From positions 930,001 through 994,000 of the forward strand of contig NZ_LN831302.1 of NCBI RefSeq assembly GCF_001488575.1: 64,000 nt of DNA, given 5' to 3'. Both the position numbers and the translations under genes were made by a program. The notes beneath the pieces are model-generated. The model was given only the letters and a program-made list of their open reading frames with translations. It had not been told where the DNA came from and made no database searches. Source of the stretch: Halobacterium hubeiense (lineage in GTDB: Archaea; Halobacteriota; Halobacteria; Halobacteriales; Halobacteriaceae). Positions 1-8,419 of the stretch are shown here, one piece after another. How positions within the stretch are numbered: the first letter of the stretch is position 1; the number at the start of each line of letters is the position of its first letter.

Positions 1-73
1 CGAGGCCGACGACGTCGACGACCTCGTGGAGTCGGTCGCGGGCGTCGTCGAAGACGCCGTCGCTGAGGCCTGA
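1..73 (+). CDS. C-terminal end of an unidentified protein (partial)
   Basis: Read from base 2, the frame gives 23 acidic residues rich in Asp, Val and Ala and then a TGA at 71-73. The composition fits a haloarchaeal protein tail. Too little remains to name the family. Its position before a nucleoside uptake cluster makes a sugar-phosphate mutase or other salvage enzyme possible, but that is only inference. Confidence 0.55.
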   Translation, partial: EADDVDDLVESVAGVVEDAVAEA

Positions 74-115
74 CAATGCGCCCACGTTTTGCCGCTATCC
101 CCCACAAACGACGGC

Positions 116-121
116 TTTATC
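116..121 (+). promoter_or_regulatory. TATA box of the nucleoside-transporter lipoprotein gene
   Basis: TTTATC lies 30 bases before the ATG at 151. This is the spacing expected for a leaderless haloarchaeal transcript and supports that start over the longer in-frame ATG at 76. Confidence 0.5.
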
Positions 122-150
122 ACCGTACGAATGTCTCCTTTGACGCAAGT

Positions 151-1293
151 ATGTCCAACTTCGACAGGCGGGAGTTCATCAAGGCGACGGCGGGCGCTGG
201 CGCAATCGGTCTCTCGGGACTGGCGGGCTGTACGGGCGGTCCCTCCGGCGGCGACGAGACGGAGACGACCACCGAAGGGTCCAGCGGCACGACCGAGGAC
301 TCCAAGGGGACGACCACGGGGTCGGACACGACGCACGTCGGGATGGTGTACGCGACCGGCGGCCTCGGCGACGGGTCGTTCAACGACCAGGCGCAGTCCG
401 GCATCCAGCAGGCCCGGGAGGACTTCGACCTCGAGTTCAGCGAGTCCCAGCCGGGCGCTGTCTCCGAGTTCGGGAACTACCAGCAGCAGTACGCGGGCTC
501 CTCGAATCCCGACTACGACCTCGTCTCCTGCATCGGCTACCTCCACGCCGACTCGCTGTCGGAGACCGCCGCGAACTACCCCGAGCAGGACTTCCAGATC
601 GTCGACGAAACCGTCGACGCGGACAACGTCGGCAGCTACGTGTTCCGCGAGCACGAGGGCTCGTACCTCGTCGGCGTGCTCGCCGCCCACCTCACGTCGA
701 TGAGCTTCAGCGCTGGCGCCGGCTCCACGAAGCCCGACTCCACGAACGTCGGCTTCGTCGGCGGCCGCGAGAGCGCGCTCATCCAGAAGTTCGAGGCCGG
801 GTTCACCGCGGGCGTCAAGGCGACCAACGACGACATCGACGTGCAGACGTCGTACATCGGCAGCTTCAACGACACGACGGCCGGGCAGGAAGCCGCGCTC
901 TCGATGTACAACTCCGGCAGCGACATCGTCTTCCACGCCGCCGGCAACACCGGCACCGGCGTCTTCCAGGCCGCACAGGACAAGGGCCGCTTCGCAATCG
1001 GCGTCGACCGCGACCAGTCCGTCACGAAGAGCAGCTACGCGGACGTCATCCTCGCGAGCATGGTCAAGCGCGTGGACACCGCCGTCTACAACGCCGCGGA
1101 AGCGAAGGTCAACGGCAACTTCGAGACCGGCACGACGACGACGCTCGGCCTGCAGGACGACGGCGTCGCCTGCGTCTACGGCGACCAGCTCGAATCCGAG
1201 ATTCCCGAGGACGTCAGGACCGCCGTCAGCGACGCCCGCCAGTCGATTATCGACGGCGACACCTCCGTCCCGCAGAACCCCTCCGACGCCTGA
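151..1293 (+). CDS. Bmp-family nucleoside-binding lipoprotein of an ABC transporter
   Basis: Substrate-binding component of an ABC importer, predicted to be anchored outside the membrane. The 380-residue protein starts with a Tat signal (Arg6-Arg7 in DRREFIK) and a lipobox LAGC with Cys27 as lipidation site, then a Thr/Ser/Gly-rich acidic linker (about 30-60) and a Bmp/Med-type periplasmic-binding domain to the end (HVGMVYATGG, DGSFND, DYDLVSCIGY). Bmp proteins such as PnrA and BmpD bind purine or pyrimidine nucleosides. The genes for ATPase, two permeases, cytidine deaminase and uridine phosphorylase follow, so nucleosides are the likely ligand. An in-frame ATG at 76 would place 25 basic residues before the Tat motif and is disfavoured by the TATA position. 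Confidence 0.88.
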   Translation: MSNFDRREFIKATAGAGAIGLSGLAGCTGGPSGGDETETTTEGSSGTTEDSKGTTTGSDTTHVGMVYATGGLGDGSFNDQAQSGIQQAREDFDLEFSESQPGAVSEFGNYQQQYAGSSNPDYDLVSCIGYLHADSLSETAANYPEQDFQIVDETVDADNVGSYVFREHEGSYLVGVLAAHLTSMSFSAGAGSTKPDSTNVGFVGGRESALIQKFEAGFTAGVKATNDDIDVQTSYIGSFNDTTAGQEAALSMYNSGSDIVFHAAGNTGTGVFQAAQDKGRFAIGVDRDQSVTKSSYADVILASMVKRVDTAVYNAAEAKVNGNFETGTTTTLGLQDDGVACVYGDQLESEIPEDVRTAVSDARQSIIDGDTSVPQNPSDA

Positions 1294-1326
1294 CCGCGGC
1301 GCCACCCCCAAATATATTCTGCACGA

Positions 1327-2898
1327 ATGACACAAACGGATACGGCTGTCCGACTCGAAGACATCACGAAACGCTTCCCGGGCGTCGTCGCGAACGACAA
1401 TGTCGACCTGCACGTCGAGCGCGGGTCAGTCCACGCCCTGCTCGGCGAGAACGGTGCGGGGAAGACGACCCTGATGAACGTCCTCTACGGGCTCTACCAG
1501 CCGAACTCCGGGCGCGTCGTCGTCGACGGCGAGCCCCGGGAGTTCGACTCCCCGCGGGACGCCATCGACGCCGGCATCGGGATGATTCACCAGCACTTCA
1601 TGCTCGTGGACACCATGACGGTCGCCGAGAACATCGCGCTCGGCAACGAGCCCCGCAAGTGGGGCGGGCTCGCCGTCGACCGCGAGGCCGCGCGCCGCGA
1701 AGTCGTCGAGCTCAGCGAGCGCTACGGGTTCGACGTCGACCCCGACCAGACCATCGCCGACGTCAGCGTCGGCGTCCAGCAGCGCGTCGAGATTCTGAAG
1801 GCGCTGTACCGCGGCGCGGACGTGCTCATCCTCGACGAGCCGACCGCCGTGCTCACGCCACAGGAGGTCGAGGACCTCTTCGGCGTCCTCGACGAGCTCA
1901 CCGACCAGGGGAAGACGGTCATCTTCATCACGCACAAGCTCGGCGAAGCGATGCACGCCGCCGACGACGTCACCGTCCTCCGGGACGGGGAGAACGTCGG
2001 CACCGTCGACGCCGACGAGACCACCCGCGAAGAGCTCGCGGAGCTGATGGTCGGCCGCGAGGTCGTCCTCGACGTCGAATCGACGCCCCCGGACGTCGGC
2101 GAGACGGTCCTCGACGTGGACTCGCTCTCCGTGCTCGACGACCGCGACGTGCCCGCCGTCACGGACGTCTCCTTCGCCGTCCGCGAGGGTGAAGTGTTCG
2201 GCGTCGCGGGCGTGGACGGCAACGGGCAGGCCGAACTCGTGGAAGCGATTACGGGCCTGCGCGAACCGGAGGCCGGAACCGTCGAGTTCGACGGCCGGGA
2301 CTTCACCGACGCGCCCCGCCGCGAGCGCATCGACGGCGGGATGGCGTACATCCCCGAGGACCGCCAGGAGCGCGGGCTCGTGATGGACTTCGACCTCGTG
2401 GAGAACGGCATCCTCGGCAGCCAGCACGGCGAGCCGTTCGCGGGGAGCGGCACCATCGACTGGGACGCCTCCCGCGAGCACGCCGAGGCCATCGTCGAGG
2501 AGTACGACGTGCGGCCGCCGAACGCGGACAACGACGCCGTCTCGCTGTCCGGCGGCAACCAGCAGAAGTTCATCGTCGGCCGCGAGTTCGAGCGCGACCC
2601 GCGGCTCGTCGTCGCCACGCACCCGACGCGCGGCGTCGACATCGGCTCCCAGGAGTTCATCCACGACCGCCTGCTCGAACTCCGCGACGAGGGCCGGGGC
2701 GTCCTGCTGGTCTCCTCGAAACTCGACGAGGTGCAGGGGCTCTCGGACCGCCTCGCCGTGATGCACGACGGCGACGTGATGGCGGTCGTCGACCCCGACG
2801 ACGTCACCGAGGAGGAACTCGGACTGCTGATGGCCGGCGAGCACCCCGAAGGGTACGAGCCGCGTAGCGAGCGCGACGCCAAGGGGGTGGCGCAGTGA
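1327..2898 (+). CDS. Nucleoside ABC transporter ATPase with two fused ABC domains
   Basis: Cytoplasmic ATPase subunit of 523 residues with two tandem ABC domains, as in sugar/nucleoside importers (RbsA, YufO/NupO type). Domain 1 has a full Walker A (GENGAGKTT, about 40-48), an SVGVQQR signature and Walker B LILDEP. Domain 2 (from about 255) has a degenerate P-loop (GVDGNGQAEL) and signature LSGGNQQK, the usual asymmetry of this family, in which only one site is fully catalytic. It lies 33 bases after the lipoprotein gene, and its stop overlaps the permease GTG by four bases, so the genes form one operon. Confidence 0.92.
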   Translation: MTQTDTAVRLEDITKRFPGVVANDNVDLHVERGSVHALLGENGAGKTTLMNVLYGLYQPNSGRVVVDGEPREFDSPRDAIDAGIGMIHQHFMLVDTMTVAENIALGNEPRKWGGLAVDREAARREVVELSERYGFDVDPDQTIADVSVGVQQRVEILKALYRGADVLILDEPTAVLTPQEVEDLFGVLDELTDQGKTVIFITHKLGEAMHAADDVTVLRDGENVGTVDADETTREELAELMVGREVVLDVESTPPDVGETVLDVDSLSVLDDRDVPAVTDVSFAVREGEVFGVAGVDGNGQAELVEAITGLREPEAGTVEFDGRDFTDAPRRERIDGGMAYIPEDRQERGLVMDFDLVENGILGSQHGEPFAGSGTIDWDASREHAEAIVEEYDVRPPNADNDAVSLSGGNQQKFIVGREFERDPRLVVATHPTRGVDIGSQEFIHDRLLELRDEGRGVLLVSSKLDEVQGLSDRLAVMHDGDVMAVVDPDDVTEEELGLLMAGEHPEGYEPRSERDAKGVAQ

Positions 2899-4181
2899 GC
2901 GCCGCCGACCGCGCCCGCGACCTGCTCGGGCGCCTCGTCCGCGCGTCGGCGTTCGAGCGCTTCCTCATCAGCATCTCCGCGCTCCTGCTGTCGGTGTTCA
3001 TCGGCGCGCTCATCATCCTCGGCGCCGGCCGGATGACCGACTGCTCCAGCGCCGCCTACACCATCGCCGTCCCCGGGAAGTTCGTCACGCAGTTCGTCGG
3101 CGGCAGCTCGGTGTTCGCGATGGGGTTCTGTTACGACCCGTTCGCGGTGTACGACCTGCTGTTCCTCGGCGCGCTCGGGGACGTCCTCAGCAACCCGCTG
3201 AACGGCCAGTTCGCCACGACGCTCGCCGAGACCACGATTCTGATGTTCACGGGCGTCGCGGTCGCGGTGGCGTTCCGCGCGGACATCTTCAACATCGGCG
3301 TGCAGGGCCAGCTCGTCGTCGGCGCGCTCACCACGGGCGTCGTGCTCGCGTACGTCGCGCCGCCGCTGGCCGACCTCGGCGTGCTCGCGACCGTCGTCTT
3401 GCTCCCGCTGGGCCTCCTGCTCGGCGGCGTCGCGGGCGGCGCGTACGCCGCGGTGCCGGGCGCGCTGAAGGCGTACGCGGACGCCAACGAGGTCATCACC
3501 ACCATCATGCTGAACTTCGTCGCGACCTCCGTCGCGCTCTTTCTGGTCTCCCGCGAGAAGTACTTCAAGGACCCCGAGAGCTTCGCGAACCAGACCGTCC
3601 CGCTGCCCGACGTCGCGATGTTCCCCGACTTCCTGTTCAGGCCGCGGGACGACGTCTCCCTGCTCGCGCTCGCGTTCGCCATCGCGGTGCTCGTCGGCAT
3701 CTGGTATCTCCTCCAGCACACGTCGTTCGGCTACGACCTGCGGACGAGCGGCCTCCAGCCGGACGCCGCCGAGTACGGCGGCGTCGACGCCGACCGCACC
3801 ATCGTCTCCAGCATCACGCTGTCGGGCGCGCTCGCCGGCATCGGCGGCGCCGTCTACGTGCTGATGATGTTGGGGAACTTCCAGACCGGCGTCCCGGACT
3901 ACGGCTTCGACGGCATCACCGTCTCCATCCTCGCCGGCAACAACCCGCTCGGCGTCGGGTTCGCCGCGCTGCTGTTCGGCGTGCTCAAGAGCGGGTCCGT
4001 CGTCGTGCAGGTCGGCTCTGACGTGCCGCCGACGCTGGTCGGCGTGCTCCGCGGGCTCATCATCCTGTTCGTCGCGATGCCGGAGTTCTTCCGGATGATC
4101 GGACGGAAGTTCGGCTCGTTCGACCAGCCCGGCGAGCCAGTGGCCGCCGACGGCGCCACCGGAGGTGGGAGCGATGAGTGA
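2895..4181 (+). CDS. Nucleoside ABC transporter permease 1 (YufP/NupP-like)
   Basis: Integral membrane permease of 428 residues in the branched-chain permease superfamily (BPD_transp_2), with about nine hydrophobic segments. The stretch with DIFNIGVQGQLVVGA is typical of nucleoside/sugar permeases. Start is GTG within GTGA, overlapping the ATPase stop and implying translational coupling. A hydrophilic loop near residues 35-80 contains two Cys and is probably extracytoplasmic. It should pair with the next permease as a heterodimer. The C-terminal tail is acidic and Gly-rich, as in halophiles. Confidence 0.88.
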   Translation: MSAADRARDLLGRLVRASAFERFLISISALLLSVFIGALIILGAGRMTDCSSAAYTIAVPGKFVTQFVGGSSVFAMGFCYDPFAVYDLLFLGALGDVLSNPLNGQFATTLAETTILMFTGVAVAVAFRADIFNIGVQGQLVVGALTTGVVLAYVAPPLADLGVLATVVLLPLGLLLGGVAGGAYAAVPGALKAYADANEVITTIMLNFVATSVALFLVSREKYFKDPESFANQTVPLPDVAMFPDFLFRPRDDVSLLALAFAIAVLVGIWYLLQHTSFGYDLRTSGLQPDAAEYGGVDADRTIVSSITLSGALAGIGGAVYVLMMLGNFQTGVPDYGFDGITVSILAGNNPLGVGFAALLFGVLKSGSVVVQVGSDVPPTLVGVLRGLIILFVAMPEFFRMIGRKFGSFDQPGEPVAADGATGGGSDE

Positions 4182-5388
4182 CGGCTCCCGGGTCGCCGGC
4201 ACCGCTCGAAGCGCGGTCGTCGGCGCCTACGACCGGCTGTTCGTCGGCCGGAGCCGCCTCCAGCAGGCGGTCGTCGGCGTCGTCCTGCTCGCCGCGCTCG
4301 GCCTCACCGCCGCCGGCGTGTTCGCGCCGCAGTCCGACGCCGGCCGCCTGTTCGCCGTGCTCACCGCCGACTCCACGCTCGCCGCGACGCTGCGGCTCTC
4401 GGTGCCCATCGCGTTCGCCGCGCTCGGCGGCATCTTCGCCGAGAAGTCCGGCGTCATCAACATCGGCCTCGAAGGCCTGCTCATCATCGCCGCGTTCGTC
4501 GGCATCTGGGCGACCGACGTGACCGGCAACGTCTGGTACGGCCTGCTCGGCGGCGTTCTCGCGAGCACGCTGCTGGCGCTGCTGTTCGCCATCGTCTGCA
4601 TCGAGTTCCGCGCCGACCAGATTATCGCCGGCCTCGCGGTCTGGCTCATCGCGCTCGGCCTCGCGCCGTTCCTCTCGTCGGTCATCTACGGCTCGAAGAA
4701 CACCGTCAGCGTCGATACGTTCCCGACGCTCACCCAGATGGGGATTCCGTTCGTCTCCGAGTTCGTCACGTGGGAACTCGGGTTCGTCGTCGACCTGCCG
4801 GACGTCGGGGTCGACTTCGTGCCGAACGTCATCGACCTCCAGTCGTCGCTCGTCGGGCTGCCGTTCTTCGGCGCGCTGTTCGACGCCAGCCCGCCCGTCT
4901 ACTTGATGCTGCTGGCGGTCGCGCTGTCGTGGTACACGCTCCACCGCACCGCGTTCGGCCGCTGGGTCGAAGCCAGCGGCGAGAACCCGAAGGCGCTGGA
5001 CACGGCGGGCGTGAACGTCCACCGCGTCCGGTACGGCGCCGTGCTGCTGTCGGGCGTGCTCGCGGGCGTCGGCGGCGCCGCGCTCGCGCTCGGCGTCGGC
5101 CAGTTCACGGGCAACGGCCCGACGATGGTCAACGGGAAGGGGTTCATCGCCATCGTCGCGTACCTCTTCGGGAACTACCACCCCGTCGGGGCGCTCGGCT
5201 CCACGATGCTGTTCGCCGGCCTCGACGCCACGCAGCTCACGCTGCAGGCGCGGGACGTCTTCCAAGTGCCCACGGAGCTGGTGCGCACCATCCCGTACAT
5301 CACCGTCATCGTCGTGCTCGCGGTGTTCGGCCGCACGCGCATCCCGTCCGCGGGCGGCGAGCACTACGAGTCCGGCGAGGACGAGTAA
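4174..5388 (+). CDS. Nucleoside ABC transporter permease 2 (YufQ/NupQ-like)
   Basis: Second permease, 404 residues, with the same family signature (KSGVINIGLEGLL) and about ten membrane segments. I chose ATG 4174 because GGAGGTG at 4161-4167 is a good Shine-Dalgarno match seven bases upstream; a GTG at 4165 is in frame but lies inside that site. The start lies 8 bases inside the upstream permease gene, so initiation here is probably reinitiation within a polycistronic message. It completes the importer encoded from 151 on. Confidence 0.88.
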   Translation: MSDGSRVAGTARSAVVGAYDRLFVGRSRLQQAVVGVVLLAALGLTAAGVFAPQSDAGRLFAVLTADSTLAATLRLSVPIAFAALGGIFAEKSGVINIGLEGLLIIAAFVGIWATDVTGNVWYGLLGGVLASTLLALLFAIVCIEFRADQIIAGLAVWLIALGLAPFLSSVIYGSKNTVSVDTFPTLTQMGIPFVSEFVTWELGFVVDLPDVGVDFVPNVIDLQSSLVGLPFFGALFDASPPVYLMLLAVALSWYTLHRTAFGRWVEASGENPKALDTAGVNVHRVRYGAVLLSGVLAGVGGAALALGVGQFTGNGPTMVNGKGFIAIVAYLFGNYHPVGALGSTMLFAGLDATQLTLQARDVFQVPTELVRTIPYITVIVVLAVFGRTRIPSAGGEHYESGEDE

Positions 5389-5432
5389 GCCGAACGCGCG
5401 GTCTTTTTGTCGCGGCTGCTCGAAGGACGCGT

Positions 5433-5828
5433 ATGGATGACGACGAACTGCTGGACGCCGCTCGCGACGCCCTACAGGAAGCCTACGTGCCGTACTCGGA
5501 GTACCCGGTCGGCGCCGCAATCGAGACCGCCGACGGCGAGGTGTACGTCGGGACGAACGTCGAGAACGCGAACTTCTCGAACAGCCTCCACGCCGAGGAG
5601 GTCGCAATCGGCTCCGCGGTCCGCGACGGCCACCGCGAGTTCGCGAAGGTCGTCGTCACCTCCGAAGCCCGGGACGCCGTCACGCCGTGCGGGATGTGCC
5701 GGCAGACGCTCGCGGAGTTCTGCGACGACGACGTGCCCGTGCTCTGTGACACCGGCGACGGCTACAAGCGCTACACCATCGGCGAGCTCATCCCGGACAC
5801 CATCACGCCCGAGATGCTCGGGCACTGA
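5433..5828 (+). CDS. cdd: Cytidine deaminase
   Basis: Hydrolytic deamination of cytidine and deoxycytidine to uridine and deoxyuridine. The 131-residue length fits the small homotetrameric class. Catalytic zinc site: His53-Ala-Glu55 (Glu as proton shuttle) and Cys86-Gly-Met-Cys89 in PCGMCRQ; NVENANF is the nucleoside-binding strand. The first zinc ligand is His, as in the large E. coli-type enzyme, where the small class usually has Cys. It begins 44 bases after the permease gene and overlaps the convergent EamA gene by 26 bases. It feeds uridine to the phosphorylase encoded at 6796. Confidence 0.93.
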   Translation: MDDDELLDAARDALQEAYVPYSEYPVGAAIETADGEVYVGTNVENANFSNSLHAEEVAIGSAVRDGHREFAKVVVTSEARDAVTPCGMCRQTLAEFCDDDVPVLCDTGDGYKRYTIGELIPDTITPEMLGH

Positions 5829-6711
5829 AAAGCGAGCGCAACGCGCGCCGGTTCAACAGGACGAACCCCGCCGCGATGACGACGAAGCCCGCGGCGGTCA
5901 CGGGGCCGATTGCCCGCCCGAGCAACACCCAACTGGAGACCGCGGTGACGACCGGGACGGCGTAGGAGACGAGGTTCGCGCGCACCGGCCCGACCGCGCC
6001 GACGAGTTCGAAGTACGCCGGGTAGGCCAGCGCCGTCGAGGCCACGCCCACGTACGCGATAGCGCCGAGCAGCGACGGCGACGCCGGCAGCGACTGCGGC
6101 TCGCCCAGCAGGAGGCTGGCGGCGTGGACGAGGACGGCGCCGAACGCCAGCCCCCACGCGGTCTCCGCGAGCGAGTCGAGGTCGCTGTCCAGCCGGGCGA
6201 CGACCACGCTCCCGAGCGCGAGGCTCGTCGCGCCCGCCAGCAACAGTAGTTTCCCGGTCGTCCCGGCGGCGAGCGCGCCCGGCGACGGCCGCACGACGAC
6301 GGCGACGCCGGTGAGCCCGACCACGAGGCCGACGACTTCGACGCGGTCGAGGCGCTCGGACGGCGCGAGCGCGGCCGCCAGCCCCGCCGCGATGACGGGG
6401 TTCGTGGAGAACAACACGGATGCGACCCCGCCCGTGGCGTGCTGCTGGCCGGCGAACAGGAACGCGTTCGTCAGCGCTGCGACCGTCGCGCCGCTGACCG
6501 CGGCGGCCGCGACCTCCCGGCGAGTCCGGGGGACGAAGCGGTCGCAGACGACGTACGCCGCCGGGAGCGCGACGACCGCAGCGGTCTCCAGCCGGTACGC
6601 AGCGAACAGCAACGCTGGCAACTCCCGCAGGCCGACGTCGATGGCGACGTACGACCCGCCCCACGCGAGTGCGACCACGCCGAACAGCGCCGCGACTCGA
6701 CTCCGGTTCAC
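5803..6711 (-). CDS. EamA/DMT-superfamily membrane transporter
   Basis: A 302-residue polytopic protein with two repeated EamA-type five-helix halves (about 8-140 and 155-295), in the drug/metabolite transporter superfamily. Such proteins export amino acids, nucleobases or other metabolites, and the substrate cannot be read from the sequence. GTG 6711 is chosen because it falls just before the first helix (SRVAALFGVVALAWGGSYVA). The gene lies convergent between cdd and udp inside the salvage cluster, so export of a pyrimidine-related metabolite is possible but unproven. Confidence 0.82.
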   Translation of the reverse strand: MNRSRVAALFGVVALAWGGSYVAIDVGLRELPALLFAAYRLETAAVVALPAAYVVCDRFVPRTRREVAAAAVSGATVAALTNAFLFAGQQHATGGVASVLFSTNPVIAAGLAAALAPSERLDRVEVVGLVVGLTGVAVVVRPSPGALAAGTTGKLLLLAGATSLALGSVVVARLDSDLDSLAETAWGLAFGAVLVHAASLLLGEPQSLPASPSLLGAIAYVGVASTALAYPAYFELVGAVGPVRANLVSYAVPVVTAVSSWVLLGRAIGPVTAAGFVVIAAGFVLLNRRALRSLFSARASRA

Positions 6712-6795
6712 GGCGGACGAAGGCGTTCGTCGGCGAAGTGCCTTCGCCTCCCGGAACACGAAGACACTTTGCCCGTCGCCGGCCAACTCGGTGCC

Positions 6796-7617
6796 ATGCC
6801 CGGCGACAGCGAGGACCCGAACGACGAGGTCCAGTATCACGTCGAACTCTCCACTGGGGACATCGCGGACGCCGTGTTGCTCCCCGGCAACCCCGAGCGC
6901 CTCGACAAAATCACGCCGCTGTGGGACGACCACGAGGAGGTCGCCCACCACCGCGAGTACCGCACCGCTACCGGCAGCTACGACGGCACGCCCATCTCCG
7001 TGACCTCCACGGGCATCGGGTCGCCCTCGGCCGCCATCGCGGTCGAGGAGCTCGCGCGCATCGGCGTGGACACGTTCATCCGGGTGGGTTCCTGCGGCGC
7101 GCTCCAAGCCGAGATGGAGCCCGGCGACCTCGTCATCACCCGGGGCGCCGTCCGGCAGGAGGGCACCAGCGACGAGTACGTCCGCGAGGACTACCCCGCG
7201 GTCGCGGACAACGAGGTCGTCTCCGCGCTCGTCGCCGCCGCCGAGCGCCTCGGCCACGACTACCACGTCGGCCTCACGATGAGCTCGGACTCCTTCTACG
7301 CGGGACAGGGCCGGCCCGGCTTCGAGGGCTTCGAGGCCGTCGGCAGCGACGACCTCATTCAGGAGCTCAAGGACGCCAACGTCGCGAACGTCGAGATGGA
7401 GGCGTCGGCCATCCTCACGCTCGCGAACGTCTACGGCCTGCGCGCGGGCGCCGTCTGCTCGGTGTTCGCGAACCGCGAGACCGGCGAGTTCCTCACCGAG
7501 GGCGAGTCCAACGCCGCCGAGACCGCGAGCCTCGCGGTCCACCTGCTCGCGAAGATGGACGAGAAGAAAGCCGAGGAAGGCGTCGACCAGTGGCACGCCG
7601 GCATGAGTCTGGAGTAA
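6796..7617 (+). CDS. udp: Uridine phosphorylase
   Basis: Phosphorolysis of uridine to uracil and ribose 1-phosphate. The 273-residue protein has the PNP/UDP phosphorylase fold: LLPGNPERLDKI at the N-terminus, STGIGSPSAAIAVEEL for phosphate binding, RVGSCGALQ, and the ribose-binding region NVEMEAS around residue 200. Start ATG 6796 gives the normal family length; longer in-frame extensions fall in the non-coding space before it. With the importer and cytidine deaminase it makes a complete route from external cytidine or uridine to uracil plus ribose 1-phosphate. Confidence 0.93.
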   Translation: MPGDSEDPNDEVQYHVELSTGDIADAVLLPGNPERLDKITPLWDDHEEVAHHREYRTATGSYDGTPISVTSTGIGSPSAAIAVEELARIGVDTFIRVGSCGALQAEMEPGDLVITRGAVRQEGTSDEYVREDYPAVADNEVVSALVAAAERLGHDYHVGLTMSSDSFYAGQGRPGFEGFEAVGSDDLIQELKDANVANVEMEASAILTLANVYGLRAGAVCSVFANRETGEFLTEGESNAAETASLAVHLLAKMDEKKAEEGVDQWHAGMSLE

Positions 7618-7630
7618 CGCAACAGAGCGT

Positions 7631-8158
7631 TTACGGCGCGTACTCGGGGAGCGCGCGGTCGAGTACGTCCTCGACGAACGCACTCTTCTCGGCTGTGTAC
7701 GCTTCTCGATTCTCCGGATACTCTGCGGCCAACTCGCGCTTCAGCGCGGCGTACGCGGTTGCCACGGCCGAGTGGTCGCGGAGGTAGTCGCGGAACGCGA
7801 CCTGTTCGCGGTGGCAGTCGCTGTCTGATTCGACCAGCGAGAGGTAGTGCGTCCGGCAGTCCGGCGGCCCGCGCGCGAGGAAGACGCGGTCGGGCACGTC
7901 GTCGTTCGGCCGGCGGTCGTAGCCGTTCGCTCCCAATTCGGCGGCCACTGCGTCCGTCTGCCCGTCGCCGACGACGACCAGCACGTCGATGATTGGCTTC
8001 GCGGGAATCCCCGGGACGGCGGTGCTGCCGACGTGCTCGATTGCCTCGACGCGGTCGCCGACGAGCTTGCGCAGTCGCTGTGCTTCCTCGCGGTAGGTCT
8101 CGCGCCACGACGAGTCGTGGGCTTCGAGTGCGACCTCGTTCCGGGAGAGTCCGACCAT
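7631..8158 (-). CDS. GrpB-family (UPF0157) nucleotidyltransferase-like protein
   Basis: A 175-residue protein with the GrpB/UPF0157 signature: HVGSTAVPGIPAKPIIDVLV at about 42-61, then a catalytic-type Asp in a nucleotidyltransferase-like fold, and the conserved RTHYLSLV and FRDYLR segments. Family members resemble minimal nucleotidyltransferases, but their reaction is unknown. The gene is convergent with udp (13 bases between stops) and is followed 7 bases downstream by the small membrane-protein stop region. Function not assigned. Confidence 0.85.
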   Translation of the reverse strand: MVGLSRNEVALEAHDSSWRETYREEAQRLRKLVGDRVEAIEHVGSTAVPGIPAKPIIDVLVVVGDGQTDAVAAELGANGYDRRPNDDVPDRVFLARGPPDCRTHYLSLVESDSDCHREQVAFRDYLRDHSAVATAYAALKRELAAEYPENREAYTAEKSAFVEDVLDRALPEYAP

Positions 8159-8165
8159 CCGACTG

Positions 8166-8321
8166 TCACTCGCCGCCTCTCGCGTCCCCCGAGAGGAAGA
8201 TGCTCTCCTCGCCGGCGTGGAAGCGGTCGAGCGCGCGCATCGTCCCGATGTACGACCCGATGGCGACGACCGTGACGGCGGCGAGGAGGACGAACCCGTA
8301 GTAGACCAGTTGGGCAGCCAT
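8166..8321 (-). CDS. Small single-pass membrane protein (51 aa)
   Basis: ATG at 8321 (complement) opens a 51-residue frame with one hydrophobic helix (about 5-27, YYGFVLLAAVTVVAIGSYIG) and a short polar acidic tail containing DRFHAGEESIF. Composition fits halophile proteins. It lies between the NDH-2-like gene and the GrpB-like gene on the same strand. No family recognised. Confidence 0.6.
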   Translation of the reverse strand: MAAQLVYYGFVLLAAVTVVAIGSYIGTMRALDRFHAGEESIFLSGDARGGE

Positions 8322-8419
8322 ATCTGGACTGAGGCCGGCGTCCGCCTTCAACGTTCGGCGAGACTTCCAGAAGGCCCCGTTGGTAGTCGTCGTTCGGAAA
8401 AACAGCGGAGTTATCGCGG

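Noticed and set aside
1309-1317. AAATATATT as a promoter of the nucleoside ATPase gene
   Set aside because: It lies only about ten bases before the ATG, too close for a TATA box serving that start; the gene is more likely cotranscribed from the lipoprotein promoter.
1722-4202. An 826-codon minus-strand frame over the ABC transporter genes
   Set aside because: Low-complexity Ser/Arg/Glu product opposite clear ABC genes; a G+C shadow.
5389-5432. Cytidine deaminase as a fusion to the upstream permease (frame open from 4770)
   Set aside because: The extended frame runs out of phase through the permease gene; ATG 5433 gives the exact family length.
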